64,000 nt of DNA from Varroa destructor (Eukaryota; Arthropoda; Arachnida; Mesostigmata; Varroidae): positions 48,606,486 to 48,670,485 of the forward strand of contig NW_019211456.1 of assembly GCF_002443255.2 (NCBI RefSeq). The letters are read 5' to 3'. The notes beneath the pieces were generated by a model, which was not told the DNA's origin, ran no database searches, and saw nothing but the letters and a program-made list of their open reading frames with translations. A program made the position numbers and the translations under genes. Below are positions 39,121 through 50,900 of the stretch, one piece after another (within the stretch, counting starts at the first letter, position 1; the number at the start of each line of letters is the position of its first letter).

Positions 39121-40457
39121 GACGGCAAGACAGACATGCTCATTGAAGGAAGTTACGTAGTTAAAGGAGCAGCACAACAAAGATACCAAAAACCAGAAAT
39201 AAATCGCCAGCGGGCTATTATCTTCCTTGGGTCTGCGTAATGATTAAGCGAAATTTCCACAGATGAAGGAAAAAGGAGTCACCAACCTCTCGTACCACAA
39301 GCCCATTAAACTATTATAATATAACTGAATAATATGCAGTGCTGTAATTGTCTAATACTTATAAGTGTTGTGCGTGGAACTGAAAGCTATTTATTATAAG
39401 GCACAATGTGTCGAGTGAATCTTTGCGTTTAAAAGAGAAGGAACTTCAAAAAACGTTCAATTTTTTTATCTTGTTATTTTTGTGTGGGCTTATACAGGAG
39501 TACCGAGAAAACGAATAGCGTGGGTGCAGTTTTTGTTAAAGGGAGGGCATTATAATAATAATGGCTTTATTAAGAATAGTTGTGACCGTTGGTCTCACGG
39601 TGTGGATTATTCTCAGTCATCAGTTAGCCAATTTTACTAATCGAGGTGACAAAGCAATGAAACAAGACGAAAATGAAGCATTGAGCTTTTGAAGACACTG
39701 ATAGGAAAGAGTAGGCTTTTACATCAAACAGCTAATCAACTGTACAGCTGTATATTAGACTAATGTATAAGCTACTAGAGCACAGTATAGCCGACTCAAA
39801 ATATAACAAAAATATAAAAATTTCATAAAACCATTTAAAAACTGATTATTCATCTGAGTCTTCACTACTACGGGGAACTATTATCTACAAGCCTCGTCCC
39901 TGCTTTGTCATGTTGGCCAGGATCTGCAGCAACAGACAGCTTCGTATTCGGCAAACATTTAGCTAGAGAATCAGGTATAAGGTGCGGTGACCTAATGCGT
40001 AGGTAGATCTACAACTACGTGACAGATAGAATTGGGATATGATCTAGCAGATCTAAACATTGGTCAGGTGAAAGGTTTAACAGTGCTAAGCAGTAAAAAT
40101 CAAGTTCACCAGATTATTATTACTATTAATGAGCACATTTCTTTTTTTTTATACATTATTAGGGTTAAGTTAAACACATTGTTTTTGCAATTTCTATTAA
40201 GAACGTTACACAGATTTGTTAATCTTAATGTGACAAATCATTACAACTAAATCTGCCAACAGTCTTATCAAATTACCTTTATAGGATGGCATTCATTGAC
40301 ACTTTGACAAGTGAAACGGATCGCAAAAATGTCATGTTCATCATAGAGATTGTAACCACTTTCCATTAAACGCCTGTTTATGACATCCGCCAATAAAACT
40401 TTTTAGTAAAACAAAGTTGCCTTTTTGCTTCAAGATAGACATTTTAAAATAATCAAC
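39121..40457. other. Intergenic region between convergent 3' ends
   Basis: AT-rich sequence between the 3' end of the YccV-domain gene (+) and that of UBE2G2 (-). No coding signal found. Confidence 0.6.
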
Positions 40458-40463
40458 TTTATT
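40458..40463 (-). terminator. UBE2G2 polyadenylation signal
   Basis: TTTATT on the plus strand is AATAAA on the gene strand, about 97 bp after the stop. Confidence 0.6.
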
Positions 40464-40559
40464 CGTATGTTACCCTGCGAAGTTTTACAAGTTACTTGTT
40501 GGCTTCGTATGATTGCGAATCTATTCGTAAATGTACATATTCGGCTGTTAACTCGACGT

Positions 40560-43500
40560 TTAGGCCCCAGTAAGCGACTCCGGTAAACCAAGAGATTTGC
40601 GGACTAAGTGACTCGCAATCCGGTTGAACTGGTCTCGGTCCTCGCGCCACATTTTCGCAGCATCGACATTCGCTCCTGATTCGACGTTGGGTTCCGCCAA
40701 CATCGACACAACAGAAAGCAAGATTTTCTCGACAGACTGGACTGGACTCCAACGTTCCGAAGATGACTCGTATCCCATCGGATCTTCGCCTTTGGAAAAA
40801 TCGCAGTGTTGAAACAGTGACAACAAAACGGATTAATACAGCAAGGACTGTTGGTCCTTATACTTTTTGTATGGATTTGCTTCTTTTCTATGCATACAAA
40901 CCATGCATCACTATTAAAATGGACCGTGGTTGATTATCACATTTGAACTTTAAACTATGAGTACTTGCCATAGGTTGTCACGCGAGAAATGAAATGAAGT
41001 CAACATACCTGGGGCGTGTAGTATGGATATGCATACCCGTCCGTCAGGGTAAATATTTGGATGGTACATTTCGCAGGTAAACTGCATCTTGGGCGGTGCA
41101 AGCGGGTAGTCCGGAGGAAAGGTCAGCTTCGCAGGGAATACTCCACCCTCAAAACATGTTCCTTCAGGTCCTGTGATCATGGCCTCCCATTCAAAAAAGT
41201 TCTCCTCATTGATTGGTCCTAGAAAAAACATGGCACCCGCCACCAAAAGTATATGAATTGTCCTTATATGTCTAAAAAGTTCAATGCTTATTGGTAATAT
41301 CTTTTGGACTCCTATCTGTCAAGTCACATAGATCAACGACAAACGATAAATTTAATAGAAAAGTAGAGTTAGATTCTTGAAACTCCCTAATAAATCCCCA
41401 TCAAAGAAACTCGATTTTAGATAAAACAAGACACAAAACAGTTTTTGCAGTTTGTGCATTAGAATTTTAATATCCTCGCTACACGGCCTTTGAAGTCATC
41501 AAAGAGATTTTTGTTGAAAATACATACTTTATTTCTAGTAGGAGTTGTGAGTAGTAATTTAAGGACTGTACTTCTATAAAATAAATGGTTGCTTTGTTAA
41601 CATTTAGGTTAATAACACACAATGCATATCTTTCGGTTCATTGACCAGACGCCATACGAGCTGCACCTAAATAGTGAGGTTTTTTAGTTAAGTCGAGTAT
41701 TGTAAAGGAAAGTTGCGTTATTATGTAAAGTTTAGCATAAAGTTGATACTAAATTCCTGCGTATTATAAGAAAATTGTGATACTAAAATATTTGAACAAG
41801 TATTGCAAAGTAGCAGGTCATATGTAAGCATCATACAAAACATATCAACATTCACGCTATATAGTCTTATTATATTAGCTTTTTTAGTTAAACCTTTAGC
41901 TAGTGTCTGGGAACGTTAAATTAGATACTTGATTTTCATATGTAAATAAAAAGCGCAACCAAAATCTATCTGCCCTTAGAACTAATTCGATGCAAAAACA
42001 ATGTTTCGTCTTGATTTTTCCCAAACATATTTAACCTTTAAACTTTAGTACCATTGCGTCAATGTCAGTCAGCGACAACATAGTAAAACTAAATTCGTTT
42101 AGTATTAAACTTCCAGCACAAGAGTTAACATACAAAAAAAATTATCAACAAACGAATTTACTGGTCCCTTTATGTTGCGTCGTAGCCTTTGTATGCATGA
42201 TAGCCAAGTCCGTCAAGACGCGTATGCTAAGAATTCATCACGAAAGGTGTAAGTGAATAAGTTTATTCACAATATCCACACCCAGTTTTGTCCATACGAT
42301 ACGCGTACGCATTCTTTATTTATGTACATCAATCTCACTACTACCGCAGTTATAATAAATATTCTATCTACTTAATAAATATTTTACATAAGGACTACAT
42401 AGAACTTTATAGCTTTTTAATGTTCTACCGAATTAAATCCTATAGTTTTTTCGTCATTTCTGTCTTTTCCTTCCATTTGCTTCTTCACTTTCTATACCTT
42501 TTTATTTTTCGTTTTAGGTTTTAACTTACACACCGCAGTCACATGGAAAATTGACTACTGGAATACATTTATACTGTTTCAGCTCCAGCAAAATACCGTA
42601 CAGTCACAGTTTTTTTCTCGTCTTGCTTCCTGACACATACACTATTTGTGCTACGCTTCATTTATACAGATTTTACGTCCATGTGTATACACTTCAAATT
42701 ATCACCAAAATTTCTCAAAACGGTGAAACTATGCCCTCTCAAAAACCAGTTCAAGGCAGCTTCAATTTCAAAGAAACTAAACTGATAAATATTTGATTTT
42801 GTTCAAGATTTGTGAAGAAATTTCTTTAGAATATTACTACTATAATTGGATTCTATTCAAAATACCCCAGCCGAACTCGTTTTTTAGCGGCAATCTCGTC
42901 AACAGAGTTTTCGACATCCTTTGTTTTCGCGGTAACAGCTGTTGAATCCTCCGAAGCAAGAGGTTCATTTGGCACAGATGGGAAGGCAGGCAGTATTTCT
43001 TGTTCTGACTCTTCTTGGAGGATCCTTTGAAGTTCCTCTTCAAGGTCGTCTTCGTCAGCCTTGCTGAACGTGGTGGCTCCAGTCGCGACACTTTCCTGAA
43101 TTTCCTGCTGCTCCGCAGCGGCATCAGCCATTTCGTCCACGATGTCGTGCACCTAAATTGGCAATATAGCAAAAAGTGCTAAACATTACTAAAACTTGCG
43201 ACTCATACTAAACTGCAATATCACTGCTGATGTTTCTTGTTCTCATAGAGAAATTTATATAGAAATTTTATATGAATCTACTAGTGCCCTTATAAAACAA
43301 AACTGGGAGATACTACGCTGAGTGGTAAGCAATTGCACGCACTAGAAGCTCAAAATCATTAAATAGTAGACACTAAAAAATAACAGGATAGAACAAGGAA
43401 CAACTGTAAAAAAAACTTACCTTATCGACATCACTATTTGCGGTCCTCAGAGCAGACGTAGCCATTTTGTAACTATCAAGAATGGCGGGGAAATCTCTCT

Positions 43501-45107
43501 GATTCTCTAGATCGGTTTCCATCTGATGAAGATTGTCGAGGACCCCATAGAGCTTGTCCAACTGCCGTGTAACTACTTTGGCTCGCCGCAGTTCTCCGAT
43601 AGCCTTTATTGAGAAACCTTCTTTCTTTAGACGGATCGCGTTGTTTCTAAAGCTTTCTTCTTTTGAAATAAGCTGATCAATTTTCTGCTGAATCTTGGGT
43701 ACGGTTTCGCGGACTTGCATGAGAGCCTTTTCATGTTCAGTTAACGGTTTAATAAGATCCGATCTATGTGAAAAGTCAACGAAATTATCTTTAATTGATA
43801 TTTTCCCTAGCTTTTCTAGAACTACATAAAACAAATCCTGACTTCCATCGCATGCTTCGCGACAAGTACTCCACACATCACGGAATGACACTCTGGTTTC
43901 ACGGTAACCCCTTGCTTTGATCGCCATCTGTACATCTTGTCTAGCTTCTTCGACAGCCTTCACGTTAATGAATACCTCATCCTCAGCTGTGTGTGCTGGT
44001 GTAAATAACCAACTTGACATCCAGGACATCCAGCCGGCTGGTTTTCTTGGGACTATAACACCATCTTGTCGTAACGCCTCGATTACCCGCATTAGACAAA
44101 CTGGTTGGGAATTCTTCCGGGTGAAACTTTCCGTTAACGACTGTACATTAAAGATAGCCTCCCGGCGTTGCCCAGTAAAACTAGTGACTAGTTTTTTCCA
44201 AAATAACATCTTCTCGTCATAACCCAACGGGTTCGCTTCCCTCGGTCGAAAATCCCGAAACAGAAAGGCCATCCGTTCGTCATCGTCCCAGTCGGTCGGA
44301 TAATCGAACATGTTGTCTTGAGCTAAAATCTCCGTGGAGAAAACCCAACAAAAATAACTGAACTTAACTCGACTTCAAATGATTGCCTCGTTCCCTGACC
44401 ACTTTTTTCTCCGCGGCAATGGCTCAAATAGGAAGAAGTTCCAATATCTCAGATAGCGTTGTTGATATTTTGAATTTATGCCACTGCTACAACAGAACAT
44501 CGAATCAACCAGATCGACTGTGCTGTCTTTTTTCCGTCTGCTACACGAAAGCTTACACCTCGACACGGAGATAAAATTAAGTGCGAGTCGAGGTTGCGCA
44601 TATATATTGTTCATCTAATAAGCAGCGTCTTTGCGACGAATGCCAAAATTTTATCTAAATATTCTCGTGGCCGTTATCAATACCAATTGGTCAAATAAAA
44701 TTATATTTGATAACTACAAGTATAACCTTGAACAATTTTACGATAAGGAAATGATAGTACTCAACCCAGTTTTCGTCTGCAAACGTGGTAACGCCGCTTT
44801 TAAATGCGAAACAAATTCACAGTGCATTATCTTTTAGTTCCGATTTTTTTTAACAGAGTTTTTCACAAATAGTTATCAGGTATTATTAAACGCAACAGAA
44901 ACGAAATGACTACTGTTAAACCACGGAATTGTTCAAAGCCAATTATTTAATGTGATATGTATATCTGTGCGCCCAAACTTTGCGTGTTTTATTTGATCTT
45001 TTAAAAAAGTAACAAATCTTGTTTTAATATACATCGTATAGTAAGCGCATCTAGCATTCCAGGAATATATGACCTACTGTTGCATCTTCCCATATACACT
45101 AACGATA

Positions 45108-45144
<37 letters not shown>

Positions 45145-47395
45145 CGATTACGATATTTTATAATGTATGTGATTAATCACAGTAGTTTTACCTACAGAAT
45201 CAGCAAGTATTGCTTGACCGTAGAAATATTTTCATGATTTTATGAACTGTGCTCACAGTTACCATCAGAGAGTTTTTGAGGTGTTGTTTTTGTTTATTGG
45301 GTATGAAACTAATTAAGGATGACTCACGAAAACGTGGTCGGGAATTATTTTTCAGCATACACGCATTGGAGCATACTAGGATAATTGTAGTTAACATAGT
45401 TCACTTCACTTTTCTCTGTTTTATCATATATAAGATACCATCTAAATTAGCGGCATAGATTTCTCTAGCCAAAGCAGTTAAACTGAGACTCGTCTCGTCG
45501 AGACGGTTTGTATAAACGCAAAAACCAGCAATGTCGTTAGAAAAAAATTCTTGTTTCGTAGGCATGAAGTAAACGCGGATATATTCTTTTACACGCAAAT
45601 ATAATATGTGAAGTGAAATTTGCAGTTCAAGCGTAATAATTTACTAAATTTAGAAACTAGAGATAGAATAAACAAAAACGTATAACCGTAAAAAGCAGTG
45701 TCGTATACAGAGCGACTGAAGTTTTCAGTTTTGCGGCTAGAAATGATGCTGAAAGCTTCAATACTGACAGAGAAGAGCAAATATATCATATATACATGCC
45801 ATACAGATAAAACAAGGCTGAGTGTATTCTTTGATAGATGATAATAGTATGTTTCAAGGCTAAACAAAATCCACTTCCGTATCCCAATTTTGTGGTCAAA
45901 CTTTTAATTATTTTTATACCACATCATCGTTACTTCAGAATCATAAATCGTTTATGCGTCTATATGATAAAAACCAAAGTAAAACTAATAAATATAAAAT
46001 CACAATAGAAAAAGATAAAGAGAAAAGTAAAAAGAGTATTTTTTAATGGAAGCCTACCTTGACTTGATAAAGATCTCAAAACTTCCTCAAGACTTTCCTT
46101 ACACAAGGTCAAACTTCGGTACTATATCGGGGGTCTAAAAAATTGTTCTGATAGCCATACCAACAAATAGTCGAGAAAATTGCCTATCTTTCTCAAAAAC
46201 GGGATGACCAACTTTGGCCGTCTAACATAAATATGGTAGACAGATGGTACTACATGGCATCACTACAAGATTTAAGCTTCATTTTGTCATAGAATCCTTC
46301 CCCGTGTCTATTCCTACTTTCTTTGCATTCATAGGTTTTCCAATAAGCAATTGTGAGTTCCTCGACTCTGGATTTTACGTGGCCTTTAATTACGCCGTAT
46401 CATACTATGGAACGCCTGTATATGTACTACTGATTCCAAGTATTTTCTTCATTCTCAGTTAAAAAAAATTATACCATAACGCGAAACTGAACAATAGGCA
46501 CATACGCTATCTTTGCGAATATTAATAATAATTCTCCATCCGTTATATTCAAATGTTGTTGAATACTATTAAGAGTAAAGGTAAATAGAGAAAAGAACGA
46601 GTAAAACAAAAATAACGAATCAGTTGATACAGCGGCCAGTTTATTTTGATTTTACCATTTCTATAAGCTATGGAGCAATCGTCGTGAAAGTTGTTTTTAA
46701 TCACTCTTGGAGACCTCGAAAGGCAGAAAACGATCGAATGACGCATACACAAAGTGAAATCACAATAAACAACGTATTTGTGAATTTCAAAAATATTTGC
46801 CACGGGATGTTTTCATGATATGATACATGTACGAAGCCGTTGTTCTTCAAAAAAATTAAAAAAAAAATAGATGGTTAAAAAATAACTCCCAGTAGTAGGT
46901 GTCAAGCACATGATCTGAACCTACTCGTTCAATTTATGGTTGAAGATGCGCTTTCTTGGCCTCCCTACAATAGTTGCTCGGTTGGTTAGATTAGACCGCC
47001 TGTCACGATCCTAGTTGACGCATGTCCCATTTCACTTAACCGTTTTTTTTTTTTCATAAAGGCAAGGTAAAAACTTACTTGTTTGGAAGTTCTAATATCA
47101 CACGCGTGACGTAAATAAGCACATAAGCCGGAATGAGATGAATGCAGAAATTTGAAAAATGTCTGAGAATTCGATACGCCGATCAGATAACATATTTTAA
47201 CGAAGAAAACGGCTACTTCTAAATTATCTATAAGAGTATTCCATATGTAACCGGAATGTAAATTTTGGTAATGAAAATATCAGCTGTTAGTAAAAAAGTG
47301 ATTAGCGACAGCCAACCTGCGATAATTCCTTCAGGTGGATTGCGGGTCAGTTGCTTGTATTCGGCCATAAGTCGACGTAGAGCTGATCGTGCCAT
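40560..47395 (-). CDS. UBE2G2: Ubiquitin-conjugating enzyme E2 G2 (UBC7 type)
   Basis: E2 of ER-associated degradation; in animals and yeast it is recruited by AUP1/gp78 or Cue1 and builds K48 chains on misfolded ER proteins. Three exons: 47395-47317, 41218-41009 and 40789-40560; 519 nt, 172 residues, exact phases. Exon 1 encodes [20 protein letters not shown], the family N-terminus. The UBC core carries [19 protein letters not shown] with the active Cys at 89, the same number as in the human enzyme. The acidic insertion characteristic of G2/UBC7 follows ([14 protein letters not shown]). The tail (after KSLGL) carries seven extra residues, PESLTGA, compared with the 165-residue human protein. 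Intron 1 is 6.1 kb and contains the entire CHMP7 gene on the same strand. The start codon lies 599 bp from that of NUP43, transcribed the other way. Confidence 0.96.
42853..44311 (-). CDS. CHMP7: Charged multivesicular body protein 7 (ESCRT-III)
   Basis: CHMP7 is an ESCRT-II/III hybrid. It is recruited by LEM2 to seal the reforming nuclear envelope and also acts in endosomal sorting. Two exons, 44311-43421 and 43152-42853, phase 0, 396 residues (human 453). The N-terminus [18 protein letters not shown] aligns with the start of the family's tandem winged-helix region (about 1-200), supporting the chosen start. From about residue 200 comes the basic/coiled Snf7-like core ([20 protein letters not shown]). 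Exon 2 carries the acidic autoinhibitory and MIM-type helices ([17 protein letters not shown]). The gene lies wholly inside intron 1 of UBE2G2 on the same strand, so it needs its own promoter and polyadenylation within that intron, or arises from the same precursor RNA. Confidence 0.95.
44312..47316. other. UBE2G2 intron 1 upstream of nested CHMP7
   Basis: AT-rich intronic sequence with no further exon seen. It must hold the CHMP7 promoter; candidate 5' leader sequence lies at 44312-44640. It includes the (TA)n run at 45112-45140. Confidence 0.6.
45112..45140. repeat. (TA)n microsatellite
   Basis: About 14 TA units in the UBE2G2 intron. Confidence 0.9.
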
Positions 47396-47994
47396 GATAC
47401 GATACAAGTTTGCCGAACGGACACAGCACAGGATGCTACAAAACCAACAACTACCGACACTACGAATACTATTTACACCGTATATTACAATTTCTGATCT
47501 TGAAATTCACCAGACACTTCTCCCTGTTGAAGTTGCAGGGCTCACGCTGCCAGCGGGTTGATAAAACTCCGTTCTTGATATTCGATCGTTGTTCCTAGTT
47601 GACAGCACAATAGGACCATTTAGCATAGCTATGGATGCAAAAATCAAGGCTGTTTCTTTCATGTGTCCTGGTCGGGATACCCGGGCCGATTCAGTGTGTC
47701 TGGTATTCATCATCGACTATCGATACGGTCCTCTTCTGTGCCGTGTGTGGTGCGCGTGCCATCAAATTGGTGAGAAGGTGGTTCCTTCGTGGCGGTACCG
47801 TTGTTGGACCATTGAGCAGAATTAGAATCTTTGTCGACTCAAACCCCTTTCAAGTTAGCCAACTTATTAGCGGTTCGCAGTGCTGTGTTGGTGTTGAAGG
47901 TAGTGCGTTTTTGTCTAAACGTCGTCCGCAATCTTGGCCTTGTTTTGCGTGCATCTTAGTGAAACAGAGCGTTCGTAGTGGTCTTTGCGTTACC
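47396..47994. promoter_or_regulatory. Shared divergent promoter of UBE2G2 and NUP43
   Basis: 599 bp separates the two start codons, which face away from each other. The segment is GC-richer than its surroundings and contains TATCGATA at 47718-47725, identical to the DRE motif bound by DREF at Drosophila housekeeping promoters. No TATA box is evident. Transcription start sites cannot be placed from sequence alone. Confidence 0.7.
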
Positions 47995-50900
47995 ATGGGG
48001 ACACTGGTGGTCTCGAAGATAATTGGCAAAAAAATTGCTAAGCTCCGTTTCATGCCTGTGAAGGAGCCCATCGCACAGCGAGAGCACATACTCGCCGTTG
48101 CCTCTTGGGATGATGATGTGAGTTTATTGCAATGATCGCGGATGCGAAAAAATATTATATGGGTTACTCAAGCTCATAAGGGAACATTTATCCGCTAACA
48201 AAAAGCGCAATGCTTTTGTTCCATAAAGCCAAGACAAGTATTTAATTATAACTAAAATGAGAAACGCTCCGCAAAAAAATATTAAATTACAAAAACAATT
48301 ATATGGACACCTTGTTTGTGCAGTAGCTCTGAAAAATGATTTCGGATATCAAAATATTATCCTCCATATTCCCCACCAAAGACATCCCGTAGATATTAAG
48401 AGGAATAGTTAAGTGGAGTTGCAAACTAAAATGTTAGTCCAAGTTTGGCCACTTTGATAAATCGATTTATTCTATTTACATAATTGCAACCTTATTTTGA
48501 TCGTGTATTAAGGTTTGGCGTACTTTATTTCTTATAATCAAATAGTAGTGGGAATTTTTTTTGTTTATGATGACTTGAGCTTTCACCATTTCAGCTTATT
48601 GTCTTATCGGTAATAAAATTTGGGGTTCAATTTTGGAGGGCACCCGACAGTTAAAGTTGAACTCCGGAATGAGATGAATACTTACCATACACTTGTAACA
48701 GTCCTATTGTTTGATCAGTACGGTTGTTCGGTTCATAGTTCCAAGATAAAAGGATATAACAGCTGCTTGCATTGAAATGTATTACTGATGATTTTTAGAT
48801 CGTCATTCAGACATACCCGATCTGTCAGATGTAGCCTTTATAAGAAGTACGCTGACTTTACATACAGAACACATACAACTAACAAATCATTAACTGCATC
48901 ATTACTATCAACCTTCAAAGATTGCTTATGTTGTAGCACTCCTGTATCCCATAGTATTGCAGATCACTAAAAAGAAAATCTGCTGGTTTTTTTTGTCTTT
49001 ATAGGTATTCACGAAGCATAGAGAGAAAATGATTCTGTTACTAGATTGCAATATGAAACTTAACAATATGAAACGAAAAAAATATTTTTTTCGATATGAT
49101 TCGATATTGAATTTATACCCCTTACTAATATATGTCACAGTTCAAAATTACGGTAGCTATTTCTATGAACTAATATACCAAATATAAATTAAGCTAACTT
49201 TTGAGAAAGCTTCACGTTAGATAAGTAAGGTAACAGCTTTGGGCAAGATACTTATGCAATTATTGAATAAAGAAGTTTTTTGAATAAAGAATTTTTGAAG
49301 CGAGTCTCTGGAGCGTATGTAATTTATGTCGCAAGTGGTCAATTTATACGAAAATTATGACGTTTTTCGAAAGATGTTGATTCTATGACGTGGGTTATTC
49401 GATTTTAAATGACTTATGTGGAAACATGTCAATGATTTATCGATAATAAGCGTGAATCAAATAACGTGTTTGCCTACTAAATTTAGGGACGTGTGAAGGT
49501 CTAAGTTCGAATCCGAGCGTAGACGCATTTCGTTTCGTGATGAAAGTCAGTCGTCTTAAGCAGTAACTAAGGGCTTAGTGCTGAACGTACAACGCAAAAA
49601 ATAAGTGTCAGTTAATCCTCATATATAATTTAGAAAGAAATGTGTCTTCCAGGCTCTTAAATAATAAACGTAAGTATTTTTATACGTCTCCTTTTGTATT
49701 TACCCACCCTATACATGCACGCTTGAATGCAGGTCTAAAATATTTCGGTCGGCCTTCTATCGTAAATACTAGTAATGTAAAAGCTAAAATTTATCAGTTT
49801 AATATCCGTGTTTGGAAGATCATTTCAGAGCGAACCGTATTTCTTTGAAAGCTTTGTCAAAGGAGTGTCACCAATTCGGCCCTGTCCCAACTGCGCGTGC
49901 CTCAATCATCTAAATCTTAGTCGTTCCCTTAAAAATAATAGAGGTGTGCCGTTGTCTTTTGCTGTCTCTAAATTGGAATTCAATTACAAAAATAAACCTC
50001 AACTCTACTCTTATTTCTTCTTATATTTTCTCAGTTGTCTCTAATCTTACTTGTTTTAGGTGTTTCTTGAGTTTTGAGAAGTGGAAAAATAACATGGGGC
50101 TAGATCTGATGAATACGTGGACTGAGACAACACAAGCATGGAGTTTTTTTTGTACAGAACGGAATATAACTAAAACAGCTGAACCGGTGCTTATGATCAT
50201 TGTAAAGAACCCATTACTTGCACTCCCAGAGCTCAGGCCTATTTTGGCAGGTAGTCACGCAATTTTTTTCAATATTCTTAAAAATACTCGTTAGCGACAG
50301 TGGAACCATGCGACATTTGTAAGGTACAACTGGCAACAAAAAGCTTGGTTTCTGAGTTGAATCTTGCAATTTTTTTCTGTCTGAGTTCCTTTTAGAAGCG
50401 ATATTCAAAAGACAGTTTTTGTCGCTTTTGTTTCACGTAATGGTCATACGTTCACATCGAATTACCTACAACGACTCGTTGAGTGCGCTCAGGTTTATCT
50501 AAGACAGTTGTTAGTGTCTGGACCAGGTTTTTGTTGTGAGCCTTCTCGCCGTCAAAAGATCTTCTAAAACAACCAAATATGGTTCGAATAGGATATCTAG
50601 CTCTTCTGTCAGCTTTTTTTAGTGTGATTCGGCCCTCCTCTAGTACGGGTTGCTTTGATTTTTATCATTTTTCATCCGTAGTCGCTATGAGACGTCATCA
50701 AAGCTCTTTCGTCAGTTGCGAAACAGTTGTTACCACTTGTTGGTTACTAAAGTGTTGGCTGACACCCCTAAAAGCCTTCTGCAAAGTCTGCACTATTTAG
50801 AAGCACTTGGTTGCATTCTTAACGTAGAACACAATGGTGCTTCATGTTTTGCGTTAAAAACCTTCGTCGATTTTTGCACACTTATTAAAAATGTTCGCTG

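Noticed and set aside
42062..42796. Plus-strand ORFs in the UBE2G2 intron
   Set aside because: T-rich composition, no motif, and no splice partner in frame.
47265..47598. Plus ORFs overlapping UBE2G2 exon 1
   Set aside because: Shadows of the minus-strand exon encoding the UBE2G2 N-terminus.
49480..49530. tRNA-like T-arm (GTTCGAATCC) in NUP43 intron 1
   Set aside because: The flanking 5-bp arms do not pair and no anticodon or acceptor stem can be folded upstream.
49640..50900. Cluster of overlapping ORFs suspected to be a DNA transposon
   Set aside because: No DDE/DDD spacing, helix-turn-helix or terminal inverted repeat could be read in any frame.
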